The notes: generated by a model not told the origin, from the letters alone. A stretch of DNA of 64,000 nt from Bremerella alba (GCF_013618625.1 NZ_JABRWO010000001.1:1-64000); one strand, 5' to 3'. Positions 35,067-44,820 are shown, numbered from the stretch's first letter. Numbers and translations: made by a program.

Positions 35067-38045
35067 TTACTCGACATAGCGAAATTCATTGGCCGCGAAA
35101 AGTGCTTGGCAGAAGGCCGCCCATTGACGCACCTGCTGGGTATTCTCTACATCAGAGCTATCCCCTGACAGTCGCTCGAGCAACTTGACCGCCTGCATCA
35201 ATTCGGACTGGGCAGGGTCACGCTGAAACGCTCGATGGAAGGCTCGCTTGATCTTCTCTTCGGTCGTCGCCTTGGGATCAGCGGTTACCAGCAATGCCAT
35301 ATGCTCTGCCTGCTGAATGACAAAGGAATTATTCATCAGGAATAGTGACTGCGCCGGCAATACGGTTTGACTTCGCTTACCGGTTACCTTTAGCCCGTCC
35401 GGTAAATCGAAGGCCGCTAGTTCCGCAGGCGGAGCGTTTCGCATGTAACAAAGATAAATACTTCGATGATTACACGAACGATGCAATGTTGATGCGTGGT
35501 GTGGAGGCTTATTGATCAATGCATCAATGTCCTGAATCGGACTACCTTTGGCAGGCTCAAGATTCAGCATACCGCTTGCCACCAAAATCGAGTCGCGTAA
35601 CTGTTCGGCGTTCAGCCGCCGCTGCCGATGCCGTGTTAGTAGTTGGTTAGCAGGATCGTGTAGGGCAATCTGCGAATCGTAATCGCTCGACAACTGATAG
35701 GTACGGCTCAGCACGATTGAGCGAATCAACCCTTTGATCGACCCGCCACGGTCAACAAAATCTTGAGCGAGCCAATCGAGCAGTTCGGGATGGGTCGGCC
35801 GAGCACCGTACACACCAAAATCGTCCGGCGTCGAGACAAGCCCTTCCCCCATTAACTTCAACCAAACCCGATTCACTATCACCCGCCACGTTTGAGGCTG
35901 CCGAGGATCGGTCAGCCAGGCGGCTAGTTCGAGCCGTCCGCTGACGCCTTCGGGAACGACCAACTCTGGCACGATCGGAGAGGACTCATCGCTCTGAGCG
36001 ACCTTCCAGCATGCGGTCAGTGCGCCGCGCGGCACCACAGCGCCCAGCTTCGCTCCGGTTCCATTGATATGAACCTTACTGTCGACAGGCTTCTTTGCTT
36101 CGCGTATTCCCATCGCCAGACCAAGTTGGCTGATACCTTTGGGGCGGTCGGAGGCATCGTGTAAGTCGACAACTTCGGCACCAGAAAGCGGCTTTGAAAA
36201 CAAACTAAAGTGAGCCAGATTTCCTCTGAGCGGCGCGAAGCCTTCGCTTCGCCCTCCCACGCTAAAGCGTGACTCTTTGCCGAAGGTTGGCTCGAGCTTG
36301 CCCTCGATTTCCGGCTTCTGCATCCCATTGAGATAAACACGAACCAGATCCCCTTTGCGGACCAGCACAACGTGATTCCAGGTTCCCGGTGAAATGATAG
36401 TGCTGCCTGCCAGGGAAGCCTTCTTCTTGTTGCCATTGAACACGAACAGCCGTCCGGTGCGTTTCGGATCGTGCTTTCCACCGACTCCCAGATGGTCGCC
36501 AGGAATCTCTTTGTTACCTAGTTCACCCCGGCTAAACAAATAGGCCGTGATCGGCCGTGAATCATTGTCCAACGCATTCTTAAACCAAAAAGAAACGGTA
36601 TAGTCCGCAGCCAGAACGGGGACACCCCCTTGCAGATAAGATTCCTTGAGCTGTGCGAAGTGTGCCTGAGAGAACTTCGACGAGCCAACTTCTTTCCAGC
36701 CCTCGGGCAAACGATCGAGCGAAACATGAACTTCAGGCTTTAACAGTTGAGTCTGATCGAGATACCCCTCAGGCAAAGCAAGGGGAGCTTTCATCCGATC
36801 AAGCCTGGTGCCGTCGCTGGGCAGTTGCGAACTCAAGACATGCAATTCGGTGGGAGGGGCCGTAAGCTTCTCGTTGCCTGCCACACCATATAGAGTCTCA
36901 CTGCTTTTGAAGATACCAGCCAGGGCGTAGTAGTCGCGTGTCGGAATGGGATCGTGTTTATGGTCGTGGCAGCGTGCACAAGCGACGCTAAGCCCCATGA
37001 ACGCGGTGCTTACCGTGTTGATTTGATCATCGACAATATCCATCGAGAAATCTTTGTTCATGGCAGACGCTGGCTTCGAGCCGATCGCCAAAAATCCGGT
37101 GGCGACTAGCAATCGGTTTCGCTCTTGCGCCGATGAGGCAGGCAACAAATCACCGGCAATCTGTTCCGTCAAGAACCGATCGTAGGGGATGTCGCGATTG
37201 ATGGCGTCTATGATGTAATCGCGATACCGCCAGGCATGAGGAAAAGTGGCATTGCGAGATAAGCCGTCGTTGCCGTTCGACTCACCATACCGAGCAACAT
37301 CGAGCCAGTGCCTTCCCCAGTGCTCACCAAACTGCGGTCTCGAAAGCAAATCATCCACTAAAACTTCAGTAGCATGCTGGCGATTCTTCCGCGCGGCTTG
37401 CACGAAGGATTCGATATCTTCCAAAGACGGCGGAAGACCGATCAAATCGAAATACAATCGTCGAGTCAACGTACGAAGTCCGGCATCCTCGGCTGGCCGG
37501 GCCCCTGCCTGTTCTATTCGGTGCAACACGAATTGATCGATCGGACCGTGCGGCCAGTTCTTCTGCTGGACGCTCGGCGGCTGCGACACCTGCCGTGGAT
37601 AGAATGACCACAGGTCTTCAGGAGTCCAATTCTCCTGGGGACCTAACGTGGTCTCCTTCGTTCTCGGGTCCCAAGCACCACGGCGAATCCACTGTGAGAC
37701 CACATGGATGTCCGATTCCGACAGTGGTTTGTCCGGCGGCATTTCGAAAGTCTCGTAATGCAAAGCATCTACTAGCAGGCTCTTCTCAGGCTCGCCAGGT
37801 ATGATCGCGGGCCCAGACTCACCACCTTTTAAAACTCCCATACGGCTATCTAGGAGCAGCTTTCCGCCAATCTCTTCAGAGTCCTTCGAATGGCATTCGT
37901 AGCATCGGGCGGCGAGAATGGGACGGATCTTTTCCTCGAAGTAAGCAAGCTCCTGGTTTGGGATCTGCTCTTGGCCCACAGCGATCGAACCGATTGCCGG
38001 AGCGATTAACAATGAAAACAACAGCAGAGGAAGCCGGTGCATCAT
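35067..38045 (-). CDS. PSD1 cytochrome c protein with inserted LamG domain (DUF1549/DUF1553)
   Basis: A 992-residue exported protein. A signal peptide (residues 1-25) is followed by a planctomycete cytochrome c domain with the haem motif CYECH at 48-52 and MPPDKPLSESD as the likely axial Met region. DUF1549 follows (about 155-380; GEHWGRHWLDVARYGESNG and a second CxxCH in CARCHDHKHDP). Residues about 480-650 look like a LamG/concanavalin-A-like domain (VSFWFKNALDNDSRPITAYLFSRG, TWNHVVLVRKGDLVRVYLNG, HFSLFSKPLSGAEV). DUF1553 occupies the C-terminus (NRVWLKLMGEGLV, LIRSIVLSRTYQLS, AEQLRDSILVASG). The LamG insertion suggests carbohydrate binding. The partner DUF1501 lies downstream. Divergent from a second PSD1 gene at 38586. 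Confidence 0.93.
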   Translation of the reverse strand: MMHRLPLLLFSLLIAPAIGSIAVGQEQIPNQELAYFEEKIRPILAARCYECHSKDSEEIGGKLLLDSRMGVLKGGESGPAIIPGEPEKSLLVDALHYETFEMPPDKPLSESDIHVVSQWIRRGAWDPRTKETTLGPQENWTPEDLWSFYPRQVSQPPSVQQKNWPHGPIDQFVLHRIEQAGARPAEDAGLRTLTRRLYFDLIGLPPSLEDIESFVQAARKNRQHATEVLVDDLLSRPQFGEHWGRHWLDVARYGESNGNDGLSRNATFPHAWRYRDYIIDAINRDIPYDRFLTEQIAGDLLPASSAQERNRLLVATGFLAIGSKPASAMNKDFSMDIVDDQINTVSTAFMGLSVACARCHDHKHDPIPTRDYYALAGIFKSSETLYGVAGNEKLTAPPTELHVLSSQLPSDGTRLDRMKAPLALPEGYLDQTQLLKPEVHVSLDRLPEGWKEVGSSKFSQAHFAQLKESYLQGGVPVLAADYTVSFWFKNALDNDSRPITAYLFSRGELGNKEIPGDHLGVGGKHDPKRTGRLFVFNGNKKKASLAGSTIISPGTWNHVVLVRKGDLVRVYLNGMQKPEIEGKLEPTFGKESRFSVGGRSEGFAPLRGNLAHFSLFSKPLSGAEVVDLHDASDRPKGISQLGLAMGIREAKKPVDSKVHINGTGAKLGAVVPRGALTACWKVAQSDESSPIVPELVVPEGVSGRLELAAWLTDPRQPQTWRVIVNRVWLKLMGEGLVSTPDDFGVYGARPTHPELLDWLAQDFVDRGGSIKGLIRSIVLSRTYQLSSDYDSQIALHDPANQLLTRHRQRRLNAEQLRDSILVASGMLNLEPAKGSPIQDIDALINKPPHHASTLHRSCNHRSIYLCYMRNAPPAELAAFDLPDGLKVTGKRSQTVLPAQSLFLMNNSFVIQQAEHMALLVTADPKATTEEKIKRAFHRAFQRDPAQSELMQAVKLLERLSGDSSDVENTQQVRQWAAFCQALFAANEFRYVE

Positions 38046-38585
38046 GTCCGGGTCCTATTCAGGCGGGAACTGGAAAACAAGAGAAAGGAGGCGGGTTGGC
38101 GTCGATTGTCGCCCTGGCAGTGATGGGTTGCAATGTTTATTCCCCAAGTAGCCTCGATTTTATCGACAAACGGTCGTCCAAATTTGTTCTTTTGAATTCC
38201 AATTGCTTCATGCTGTAATAATGGGTATTTTGGGAAGATGTCTCCTGACATCACCTTGGCTCTGTTTCCGCTGCCGCCGAATGTTTTTGACAATTCTTAG
38301 CACGCGGGCCAAGCATTGTAATGTTGTTAGGTGGTTGTTAAACATCGTCTGAAGAAAACCTGGGCGGCGATCACTAAAAATGACGTGCTCAACAGGTTCA
38401 CCAAACCGCTATTCATGAAGTTATTACGCGGTTCGACTTCTCGCGCGGAGCGAAGCATCACTGCTGGTAACTGCTGATTGAGAGAAACATCGTTTCGACT
38501 CGCTGATCGATTTCGGATATCATCATCATTTGGCGATGATATCAACGCCGTCCCACCCACAAACAGTCTCTCCCCCTAAGATGCC
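38046..38585. other. 540-bp divergent spacer between two PSD1 genes
   Basis: No gene is supported here. It must hold both divergent promoters. Its most notable element is the inverted repeat at 38516-38543, described separately. Confidence 0.5.
38516..38543. promoter_or_regulatory. 9-bp perfect inverted repeat upstream of plus-strand PSD1
   Basis: GATATCATC and GATGATATC are perfect inverted arms around a 10-bp spacer. The repeat ends 42 bp before the ATG at 38586, a common place for an operator or a leader hairpin. No regulator gene is adjacent. Confidence 0.5.
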
Positions 38586-41225
38586 ATGAGACTCCTCCTC
38601 GCTGCTCTTGTATTGCACCTCTTCACGCTGCCTGTGTTAGCGGATGAGGACTACTACGAAGAGCATATTAAGCCGCTGTTACTCACTAAATGTTCTGCTT
38701 GCCACGGAGCGCTCAAGCAAGAGTCCGATTTGCGGCTCGATGCCGGTCAGCTCATTCACTCAGGTGGAGTAAGCGGTCCCGTCCTTGATCTAAAAAACCC
38801 GCCGGAAAGTATGCTGCTGAGTCGGATTCAGTCCGAAGACGTCGACCAGCGGATGCCGCCCGAAGGCCAAGGTGAGGCACTCACCGCCCAGCAAATTCAA
38901 GTTTTGATGACTTGGATACGAGGCGGAGCGAAGTTTCCTAAAGCTGAAAAAGTTCCGCCCGATCCACGACAGCACTGGGCCTACCAAGTGCCACGAAAGG
39001 CAGAAGTACCTCGAATCGAGAATGAATTGGGGGAAGTGCATCCGATTGATGCGTTTCTGCTTGCCAAGCTCCAAGCTCGTCAGCTCCCGGTCGCCCCACT
39101 TGCGGATCCTGCTACCGTAGTGCGCAGGGCTTATCTGGATTTGATTGGCTTGCCCCCTACGCCAAGTCAGCAACACGCATTTCTCGACAACCCTGCGTCG
39201 AGTGCCTGGAGCGACTTGGTCGATGAGCTCCTCGAAGATCCCGCCCACGGCGAGCGTTGGGGGCGGCATTGGATGGACGTTTGGCGTTACAGTGACTGGG
39301 ACGGCTATAAGGACCAGCTACGCGGAAGCCAGCGTCATATTTGGCGCTGGCGCGATTGGATCATCGAATCCGTCAACACTGACAAGCCATACGATCGCAT
39401 GGTTATGGAAATGCTGGCAGCGGACGAGCTCGCCCCTGCAGATCCAAACACCCTGAGAGCCACCGGTTTTTTGGCCCGTAACTACCATAAGAGCAACCGG
39501 GATATTTGGCTCGATGCTACGGTCGAGCATACGGCCAAGGCGTTCCTCGGAATGACGATCGACTGTGCTCGTTGTCACGATCATAAGTTCGATCCGATCG
39601 AGCAAGTCGAATATTACGCGATGCGGGCTGTTTTCGAGCCGCATCAAGTACGCACTGAACGACTGCCCGGCGAGGCCGACCTTAAGAAGCAAGGTTTGGT
39701 TCGTGCATACGATGCCAAGCTGGATTCGCCTACCTATCTTTATATGGCAGGTAACGAGAAGAACCCCGACAAGGAGCATCCTGTCGAGCCCAATCTGCCG
39801 GAAGTGATCAACTTGCCCTTTGAGCCACAACCGATTGAGTTGCCGCCAACGGCGATCTTTCCGAGCCTGCGTGAATTTATCGAGCAGGAACAGTTGGAAG
39901 CTGCCGTAAAGAAAGTGAAAATCGAGGAAAAGAACCTCGTCGACAAAGAGGGCTCTGCCAACCAGCCGTTGCATCAACAAGCGGTGGTTGCTGCCACTGC
40001 GGAATTTGAATCACTGCAAGCTCGCTGGGCTGCCGATCGGGCTAAGTACACCGAGACATTGAATCCTGCTCAGCTGCAGCCACTTGCAAAACGTGCTGCC
40101 GCAACAGAGAGCATCGCTAAATTGGAGCGAGCGCGACATACGCTACTTGTGAAGCAGCAAGCGTTGCAGCAGGCCGAGTCAAGCGAACAGGCCGACGAAA
40201 AGCGGAAGGCAGCAGTTGAAAAGTCTCGGAAAGAAGTCAACCAAGCAATCAAGCGACGCGAGGAAGCTGAACGGTTAAAAAATGCCGATGCCATCGAATA
40301 CTCGTCAGTCGGCACCGCATACCCTAAGACGAGTACCGGCAGGCGTTCTGCCCTAGCCCATTGGATTACCGATCATCGTAATCCACTCACTGCACGCGTG
40401 GCAGTGAATCACGTTTGGATGCGTCACTTTGGTACCCCACTCGTTGCCAATGTGTTTGACTTTGGTCTTCGCTCGCCCCAACCGGAACACGTCGAGCTAC
40501 TCGATTGGCTAGCGGTCGAGTTCATGGAGCATGACTGGAGCATGAAACACCTACATCGTTTGATTGTAACCTCGGCGGCCTATCGTCGTGCTTCAAGCGT
40601 TTCCGGTGACGAGTTCGCCGCCAATCGAGAACACGATCCAGATAACCAGTTGCTTTGGCGGGCAAATGTTCAGCGACTCGATGCTGAAATCATTCGAGAT
40701 AGTGTGCTCCATGTTGCTGACAAATTGGATCAGACGCTGGGAGGTCCCGAAATTGATTTCCATCAAGGAGAAAAGGTTCATCGCCGCAGTCTCTACTTTC
40801 GACATGCTTACGAAAAGCAGATGCAAATGCTCGTCACTTTCGATGCAGCTGCCCCCAATGAATGCTATCGACGATCTCCGAGCATTATCCCACAGCAGGC
40901 ACTTGCCCTATCTAACAGTTCACTGGTTGTCGAACAATCACGCCGTTTAGCTGCCATGCTAAGTAATATAGCGCCTAATACCGAAGATTTTATTCATCTG
41001 GCTTTCGAAGCGATTCTTGGTCGAAATAGTACCGCCGAGGAACTGGCTGCCTGCCAAGACTTTTTAACAAGCCAGTCGAAACGCCTGAGTGATCCTGAAG
41101 ACCTGACTCCGATTCCAAGTGTCACCAAGGCCGAAGTCCCTGCGGCGAAAACTCCCGCCCAACGCGCCCGCGAAAATCTCGTGCATGTTCTTTTTAACCA
41201 CAACGACTTTGTGACGGTCCGATGA
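38586..41225 (+). CDS. PSD1 cytochrome c protein with coiled-coil insert (DUF1549/DUF1553)
   Basis: An 879-residue exported protein with a signal peptide (1-19, ending VLADE). The haem motif CSACH is at 36-40 with MPPEGQGEAL as the likely axial Met region. DUF1549 spans about 150-360 (LDLIGLPPTPSQQHAFL, GERWGRHWMDVWRYSDW, CARCHDHKFDP). Residues about 435-570 are highly charged and helical (KKVKIEEKNLVDKEG, KQQALQQAESSEQADEKRKAAVEKSRKEVNQAIKRREEAE), probably a coiled coil in the position where the divergent paralogue carries a LamG domain. DUF1553 follows (HWITDHRNPLTARVAVNHVWMRHFG, RLIVTSAAYRR, DSVLHVADKLDQTLGG). Its stop overlaps the downstream DUF1501 start (ATGA), so translation is coupled. 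Confidence 0.93.
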   Translation: MRLLLAALVLHLFTLPVLADEDYYEEHIKPLLLTKCSACHGALKQESDLRLDAGQLIHSGGVSGPVLDLKNPPESMLLSRIQSEDVDQRMPPEGQGEALTAQQIQVLMTWIRGGAKFPKAEKVPPDPRQHWAYQVPRKAEVPRIENELGEVHPIDAFLLAKLQARQLPVAPLADPATVVRRAYLDLIGLPPTPSQQHAFLDNPASSAWSDLVDELLEDPAHGERWGRHWMDVWRYSDWDGYKDQLRGSQRHIWRWRDWIIESVNTDKPYDRMVMEMLAADELAPADPNTLRATGFLARNYHKSNRDIWLDATVEHTAKAFLGMTIDCARCHDHKFDPIEQVEYYAMRAVFEPHQVRTERLPGEADLKKQGLVRAYDAKLDSPTYLYMAGNEKNPDKEHPVEPNLPEVINLPFEPQPIELPPTAIFPSLREFIEQEQLEAAVKKVKIEEKNLVDKEGSANQPLHQQAVVAATAEFESLQARWAADRAKYTETLNPAQLQPLAKRAAATESIAKLERARHTLLVKQQALQQAESSEQADEKRKAAVEKSRKEVNQAIKRREEAERLKNADAIEYSSVGTAYPKTSTGRRSALAHWITDHRNPLTARVAVNHVWMRHFGTPLVANVFDFGLRSPQPEHVELLDWLAVEFMEHDWSMKHLHRLIVTSAAYRRASSVSGDEFAANREHDPDNQLLWRANVQRLDAEIIRDSVLHVADKLDQTLGGPEIDFHQGEKVHRRSLYFRHAYEKQMQMLVTFDAAAPNECYRRSPSIIPQQALALSNSSLVVEQSRRLAAMLSNIAPNTEDFIHLAFEAILGRNSTAEELAACQDFLTSQSKRLSDPEDLTPIPSVTKAEVPAAKTPAQRARENLVHVLFNHNDFVTVR

Positions 41226-42688
41226 GCCAATTCACCCACCAGACCAATCCGCCCACCGCCCCACTTACCCGTCGTTCGTTTCTCCAGGACATGGGCCTGG
41301 GTTTCGGTAGCATCGCCCTTTCAAGCATGCTCGCGAAAGAAGGTTTTTCCGAGACCCAATTGCAGCAGATTGCACCTCGTGCGAAGAGCGTGATTTGGCT
41401 GTTCATGATTGGTGGAGCAAGCCATCTGGAAACTTTTGATCCCAAACCAGCTCTCAACAAATATGCGGGCAAGTCGATTGAAGAAACTCCTCACGCCGGA
41501 GTGCTGAAGTCCTCGTTTTTGGAAAACGAACGAGTGGTAGCTTTCGATCCAAATAATGGATTCATCCGCAATAAGCTGTACCCCATGCAGGTCGGCTTCT
41601 CGCCAAGAGGTAAAAGCGGACTGGAAATCAGTGACTGGCTACCACACGTTGGTGCCCAGGCTGACGACCTCTGTTTAATCCGATCCATGTGGACGGAAGA
41701 CAGCAATCACGGCGCACAATTGCAGTTTCATACTGGGCGTCATCGGGTCGAAGGATTCTTTCCCGCAATCGGCTCATGGGTGAACTACGGATTAGGTTCA
41801 ATCAATGAAAATCTGCCGCAGTTTGTGGTCATGGGTACACCGGTCGCTGACTGTTGCGGAGGGAGAGAATGTCATCGGGCGAATTATCTTGGCCCCATGT
41901 ATGATGGTGTTCCGCTGAGTATCGACCCAGCCAACCCGCTTCCGTATGCCAAGCCGCCGACAGGCACGTATCAGGAAGAGCAAGCCGGGCAGTTTGAATT
42001 ATTACGCAAACTGAATGGACTGACTGCCGATAATTTTCCCGACGATGATGCGTTAGTTGCTCGAATTCGCTCCTATGAGCTTGCCTATCGCATGCAAACG
42101 GCTGTGCCAGAGGTTGTGAAATTTACAGATGAAACGCAGGCTACGATTGATCTATATGGGATCGATCAACCAGAAACGAAGACCTTTGGCCAGCAAATGC
42201 TTACTGCCCGCCGTTTGGTTGAACGTGGCGTTCGGTTCGTTCAAGTCTATCACGGTAGCAATGGCGGGGCCGGACAATGGGACAGCCATAAAGGGCTCAA
42301 GGCAAACCATGCCAAGCTGTGCAAGCAAATCGATCAGCCGCTCGGTGCACTGCTGAAAGACTTGAAGCGACGTGGCCTTCTCGAAGAAACACTTGTCGTC
42401 TGGGCAACCGAATTCGGCCGCACACCTGGTTCCCAAAAAAGTGATGGGCGCGACCATCATCCATACGGCTTCACTATCGCCATGGCAGGCGGTGGCATCC
42501 AAGGGGGTGTGGCCCACGGTGCGACCGATGAACTCGGCTTTCATGCCGTGGAGAATCGACATTATGTCACTGATATTCACGCCACGGTCTTGAATCAACT
42601 AGGCCTAGACCCTCGTGCAATGCATGTTCCGGGAAGGAAGCGATTAGAGAAAGACTTCGGCCATGTGATTAGGGAAGTTATATCGTAG
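41222..42688 (+). CDS. DUF1501 protein, Tat-exported
   Basis: A 488-residue protein whose start overlaps the PSD1 stop by 4 bp. The twin-arginine signal is LTRRSFLQDMGLGFGSIALSSMLA, preceded by about 13 hydrophilic residues. DUF1501 landmarks are KSVIWLFMIGGASHLETFDPKP, RSMWTEDSNHGAQLQFHTG, RRLVERGVRFVQVYHG, and TLVVWATEFGRTPGSQKSDGRDHHPYGFTIAMAGGGIQGG. It forms a pair with the upstream cytochrome-type protein. The family resembles sulfatases/alkaline phosphatases in fold, but the role is unknown. A hairpin at 42702-42731 follows. Confidence 0.93.
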   Translation: MSQFTHQTNPPTAPLTRRSFLQDMGLGFGSIALSSMLAKEGFSETQLQQIAPRAKSVIWLFMIGGASHLETFDPKPALNKYAGKSIEETPHAGVLKSSFLENERVVAFDPNNGFIRNKLYPMQVGFSPRGKSGLEISDWLPHVGAQADDLCLIRSMWTEDSNHGAQLQFHTGRHRVEGFFPAIGSWVNYGLGSINENLPQFVVMGTPVADCCGGRECHRANYLGPMYDGVPLSIDPANPLPYAKPPTGTYQEEQAGQFELLRKLNGLTADNFPDDDALVARIRSYELAYRMQTAVPEVVKFTDETQATIDLYGIDQPETKTFGQQMLTARRLVERGVRFVQVYHGSNGGAGQWDSHKGLKANHAKLCKQIDQPLGALLKDLKRRGLLEETLVVWATEFGRTPGSQKSDGRDHHPYGFTIAMAGGGIQGGVAHGATDELGFHAVENRHYVTDIHATVLNQLGLDPRAMHVPGRKRLEKDFGHVIREVIS

Positions 42689-42701
42689 CGACTGTCTTAT
42701 T

Positions 42702-42731
42702 CGTCAAACGCATTTCTTCCAAGGTTTGACG
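42702..42731. terminator. hairpin between convergent DUF1501 and tetR genes
   Basis: CGTCAAAC and GTTTGACG pair perfectly (8 bp) over a 14-base spacer, 14 bp after the DUF1501 stop and about 100 bp from the tetR stop. No U tract. A bidirectional terminator is possible. Confidence 0.4.
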
Positions 42732-42834
42732 TGCCTAAGCTTTCTCACAAGCGCTGGACGGACCTGGGGTTGCTGATCATGCGAACAAGCAAGTCTGCAA
42801 TTGGGCGTTGTGATCTTCTATGAAATAGATGTGC

Positions 42835-43461
42835 TTACGGTTGTATGCCTTGATACCGCGCCAGAAACATGCTCACCGCAGAATCGATGATGAGCTCGAT
42901 TTCCTCGGCATCTGGGGTTGGATTGCTACCTAACAAGGGTGGCCAAAACACGGATCCCTGCAGTAAGCTATTAAACTGTTTTCCAGCCATCTCCGTGTCG
43001 TCGACCTGCAATCGGCCATCTAAGACGGCCGCTTCAATCCAGGTAACTAGTTTAGCGCAAAATCGTTTTTCATCGCCAATCGTTTGCTTGGCAAGATTTG
43101 GTGTTAATAGGAATCGCGAAAGAACCACGCGGGCTAGCGACTGGAAATCGGGCGAAATCACAATCCGAACGATGTTTTCCGCATACCCACGAAGCTGCTC
43201 TTCGAGCGGGTTCTCACGCTGGTAGATCATTGCTGGAATCGATTCCGTGTTCTCGATCAACAACGTAACGATCGCTTCGAAAAGCGATTCCTTACTCTCG
43301 AAGTGGTTATAGACGGTTCTTTTACTGACTTCCGCCACCTCGGCAATCCGGTTCATGCTGGTATTGTCGAACCCATGAGCCTCAAATTCTCGGATGGCGG
43401 CCGTCAGAATGGCTGCTCTTTTTCGATCCGTAAGTCGTTCTACTATATATACTTCAGACAA
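42835..43461 (-). CDS. TetR/AcrR family regulator
   Basis: A 208-residue regulator that starts at TTG 43461. The N-terminal HTH is classic: RAAILTAAIREFEAHGFDNTSMNRIAEVAEVSKRTVYNHFESKESLFEAIV (about 14-64). The C-terminal ligand domain (65-208) is of a general helical TetR type resembling the AefR-like group. No efflux pump or enzyme gene lies next to it; on one side is the DUF1501 gene (convergent), on the other a pstS remnant. The nearest RND efflux genes in the window are 17 kb away, so its target is unclear. Autoregulation is possible. Confidence 0.9.
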   Translation of the reverse strand: MSEVYIVERLTDRKRAAILTAAIREFEAHGFDNTSMNRIAEVAEVSKRTVYNHFESKESLFEAIVTLLIENTESIPAMIYQRENPLEEQLRGYAENIVRIVISPDFQSLARVVLSRFLLTPNLAKQTIGDEKRFCAKLVTWIEAAVLDGRLQVDDTEMAGKQFNSLLQGSVFWPPLLGSNPTPDAEEIELIIDSAVSMFLARYQGIQP

Positions 43462-43540
43462 AACTACACTCTGAGATTTACTTTTTTCGTAGCCACCGAC
43501 TAAACAACTTCCGGCTAAAGCCGGCAGGTTTGAAGATTTC

Positions 43541-43807
43541 GTGAGATTCGGACTGAAGTCCTCAACTCACGAAGGAGTTATTCGGAAGTGGTCGCCCCCA
43601 TCGCCCGGTTCCGTTCCAATTGTTACCTTTACCTGGATGTTACTTCGAGAAAAGTACTCGGATTCCACCAAGGCACAAAGCGTGAAAGAATTTGTCAAAT
43701 GGTGTATTACGACAGGACAAGATTACAGCAAGGCATCAGGAAACGTTCGGTTAGCTCCCCACGTCATTCGAGCGGCCGAATCTAAGCTTGATAAAATCGG
43801 GTCGTAA
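43541..43807 (+). pseudogene. C-terminal remnant of a PstS-like phosphate-binding protein
   Basis: An 88-codon frame. From about codon 22 to the end, the text matches the C-terminus of phosphate ABC transporter binding proteins: SVPIVTFTWMLLREKYSD resembles the usual YPIVTYTW...KKY stretch, then AQSVKEFVKWCITTGQDYSKASGNVRLAPHVIRAAESKLDKI corresponds to the last helix pair (FLKW...EGQ.YA..LGY.PLP..V). The first 20 codons are unrelated and there is no room upstream for the missing 270 residues because tetR starts at 43461 on the other strand. A short stem (CCGGC/GCCGG at 43511-43524) precedes it. I infer a deletion that left only the gene's tail. Confidence 0.72.
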
Positions 43808-43855
43808 CCGGATAGGTGCGAGATATGTTCGAAGCGACATTATTAATTTCAATGC

Positions 43856-44104
43856 TTGATTTCTAAATCTCCTGCGAAGCGACTAAGGCCTGCCGTGACT
43901 AAGGACGATCCTTCATTTGCCGAAAAAATGCTCTTCAATGCGAATCTCCAGGAATTCGCATCTAGGGTCGGCCTTATATGTGGGCTGGAATCGCAAGATA
44001 AAATTTCTCAAGCCGAGGCATACGCTCAAATCAAACAGCTTTGGAAGGAACTTAAAAGAAGCAAAAGGAATCTCAAAATTGGCAATAACACCGAGCAAGA
44101 TTAA
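43856..44104 (+). CDS. small conserved-looking hypothetical protein
   Basis: An 82-residue hydrophilic, helical protein without signal or membrane segment. The core LQEFASRVGLICGLESQDKISQAEAYAQIKQLWKELKRSKRNL resembles a small protein type found repeatedly in planctomycete genomes, with an amphipathic N-terminal helix and a basic C-terminal helix. The start is uncertain; ATG at 43929 (MLFNANLQEF) would give a 58-residue version. It stands alone between the pstS remnant and an empty region. I do not know its function. Confidence 0.55.
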   Translation: MISKSPAKRLRPAVTKDDPSFAEKMLFNANLQEFASRVGLICGLESQDKISQAEAYAQIKQLWKELKRSKRNLKIGNNTEQD

Positions 44105-44820
44105 TCCGTTACGTCGGTTCAATTTCCAATACCCAAGGCTTTCTAGCTGAACACCGTTCACCGGTACCGGAGGCAATTCTACCAAGAGAATAATCCTTGA
44201 AGGCTGTCACTTAAAACCTGGTTCCACCCGCAGGGTCAGGTCATAGCAAACACCGATCTTGAGAATATCCCGACATCGCATAAAAGAGAGTGGGCGTTCT
44301 CTCTGACAACGACAGCATCCTTGACAGTGCCGAACTCGAACTGGCCCTGCTGTGAAGATGCTGACGGTCGACTGGCAATTCCAAATTGGACAGTAAAGTC
44401 CGTACTCTTGCACGACCAGCCTTCACTCTCCTCTAAGGTTGAACCTCTGAACTATTTTTGGAAAGCGTGCAAACTCGAAAAAACGCTCTCTCAGACGCTG
44501 TATCTGGCAGGCATTTACAGTCGAGGTGCTCCGAATTTCTCTATTGTAGCTACGTTGGGCTTTCGAGTAGATTGCTTCCACACGGCCTCGCACTACCTTT
44601 GAGCTAAGCTAATTTTGCCCCTATTAATTTGGCACCGACGTAAATTTTGGTCGAGATTTCGACGGAAATAGCCGCCTCGGCCATCGTGATTCACGCGGTA
44701 TTATGGTGGGTTCGCTATAGCAGGGTAGTTTGAGCAAAAGTTGTTAGAGGAAGTTCGGCTGGAAATTTGGTCTTCGATCAAGCTATCAGCCGCCAGGAGA
44801 CCCAAGCAAGGAAGCTGGTA
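44105..44820. other. 716 bp with no supportable gene
   Basis: Short frames exist on both strands. One on the minus strand (44207-44413) has several cysteines spaced like a small zinc ribbon, but no partner or ribosome site supports it. The region forms the left edge of the glycan cluster and probably contains its promoter, which I could not define. Confidence 0.45.

Noticed and set aside
39318-39980. A 220-codon minus-strand frame
   Set aside because: Antisense inside the PSD1 gene, whose domains and haem motifs are clear.
44207-44413. A 68-codon minus-strand frame with several cysteines, zinc-ribbon-like
   Set aside because: The cysteine spacing is irregular (CPIWNC, CQGCCRC), no ribosome site is present and nothing nearby supports a gene; it may be a decayed fragment.
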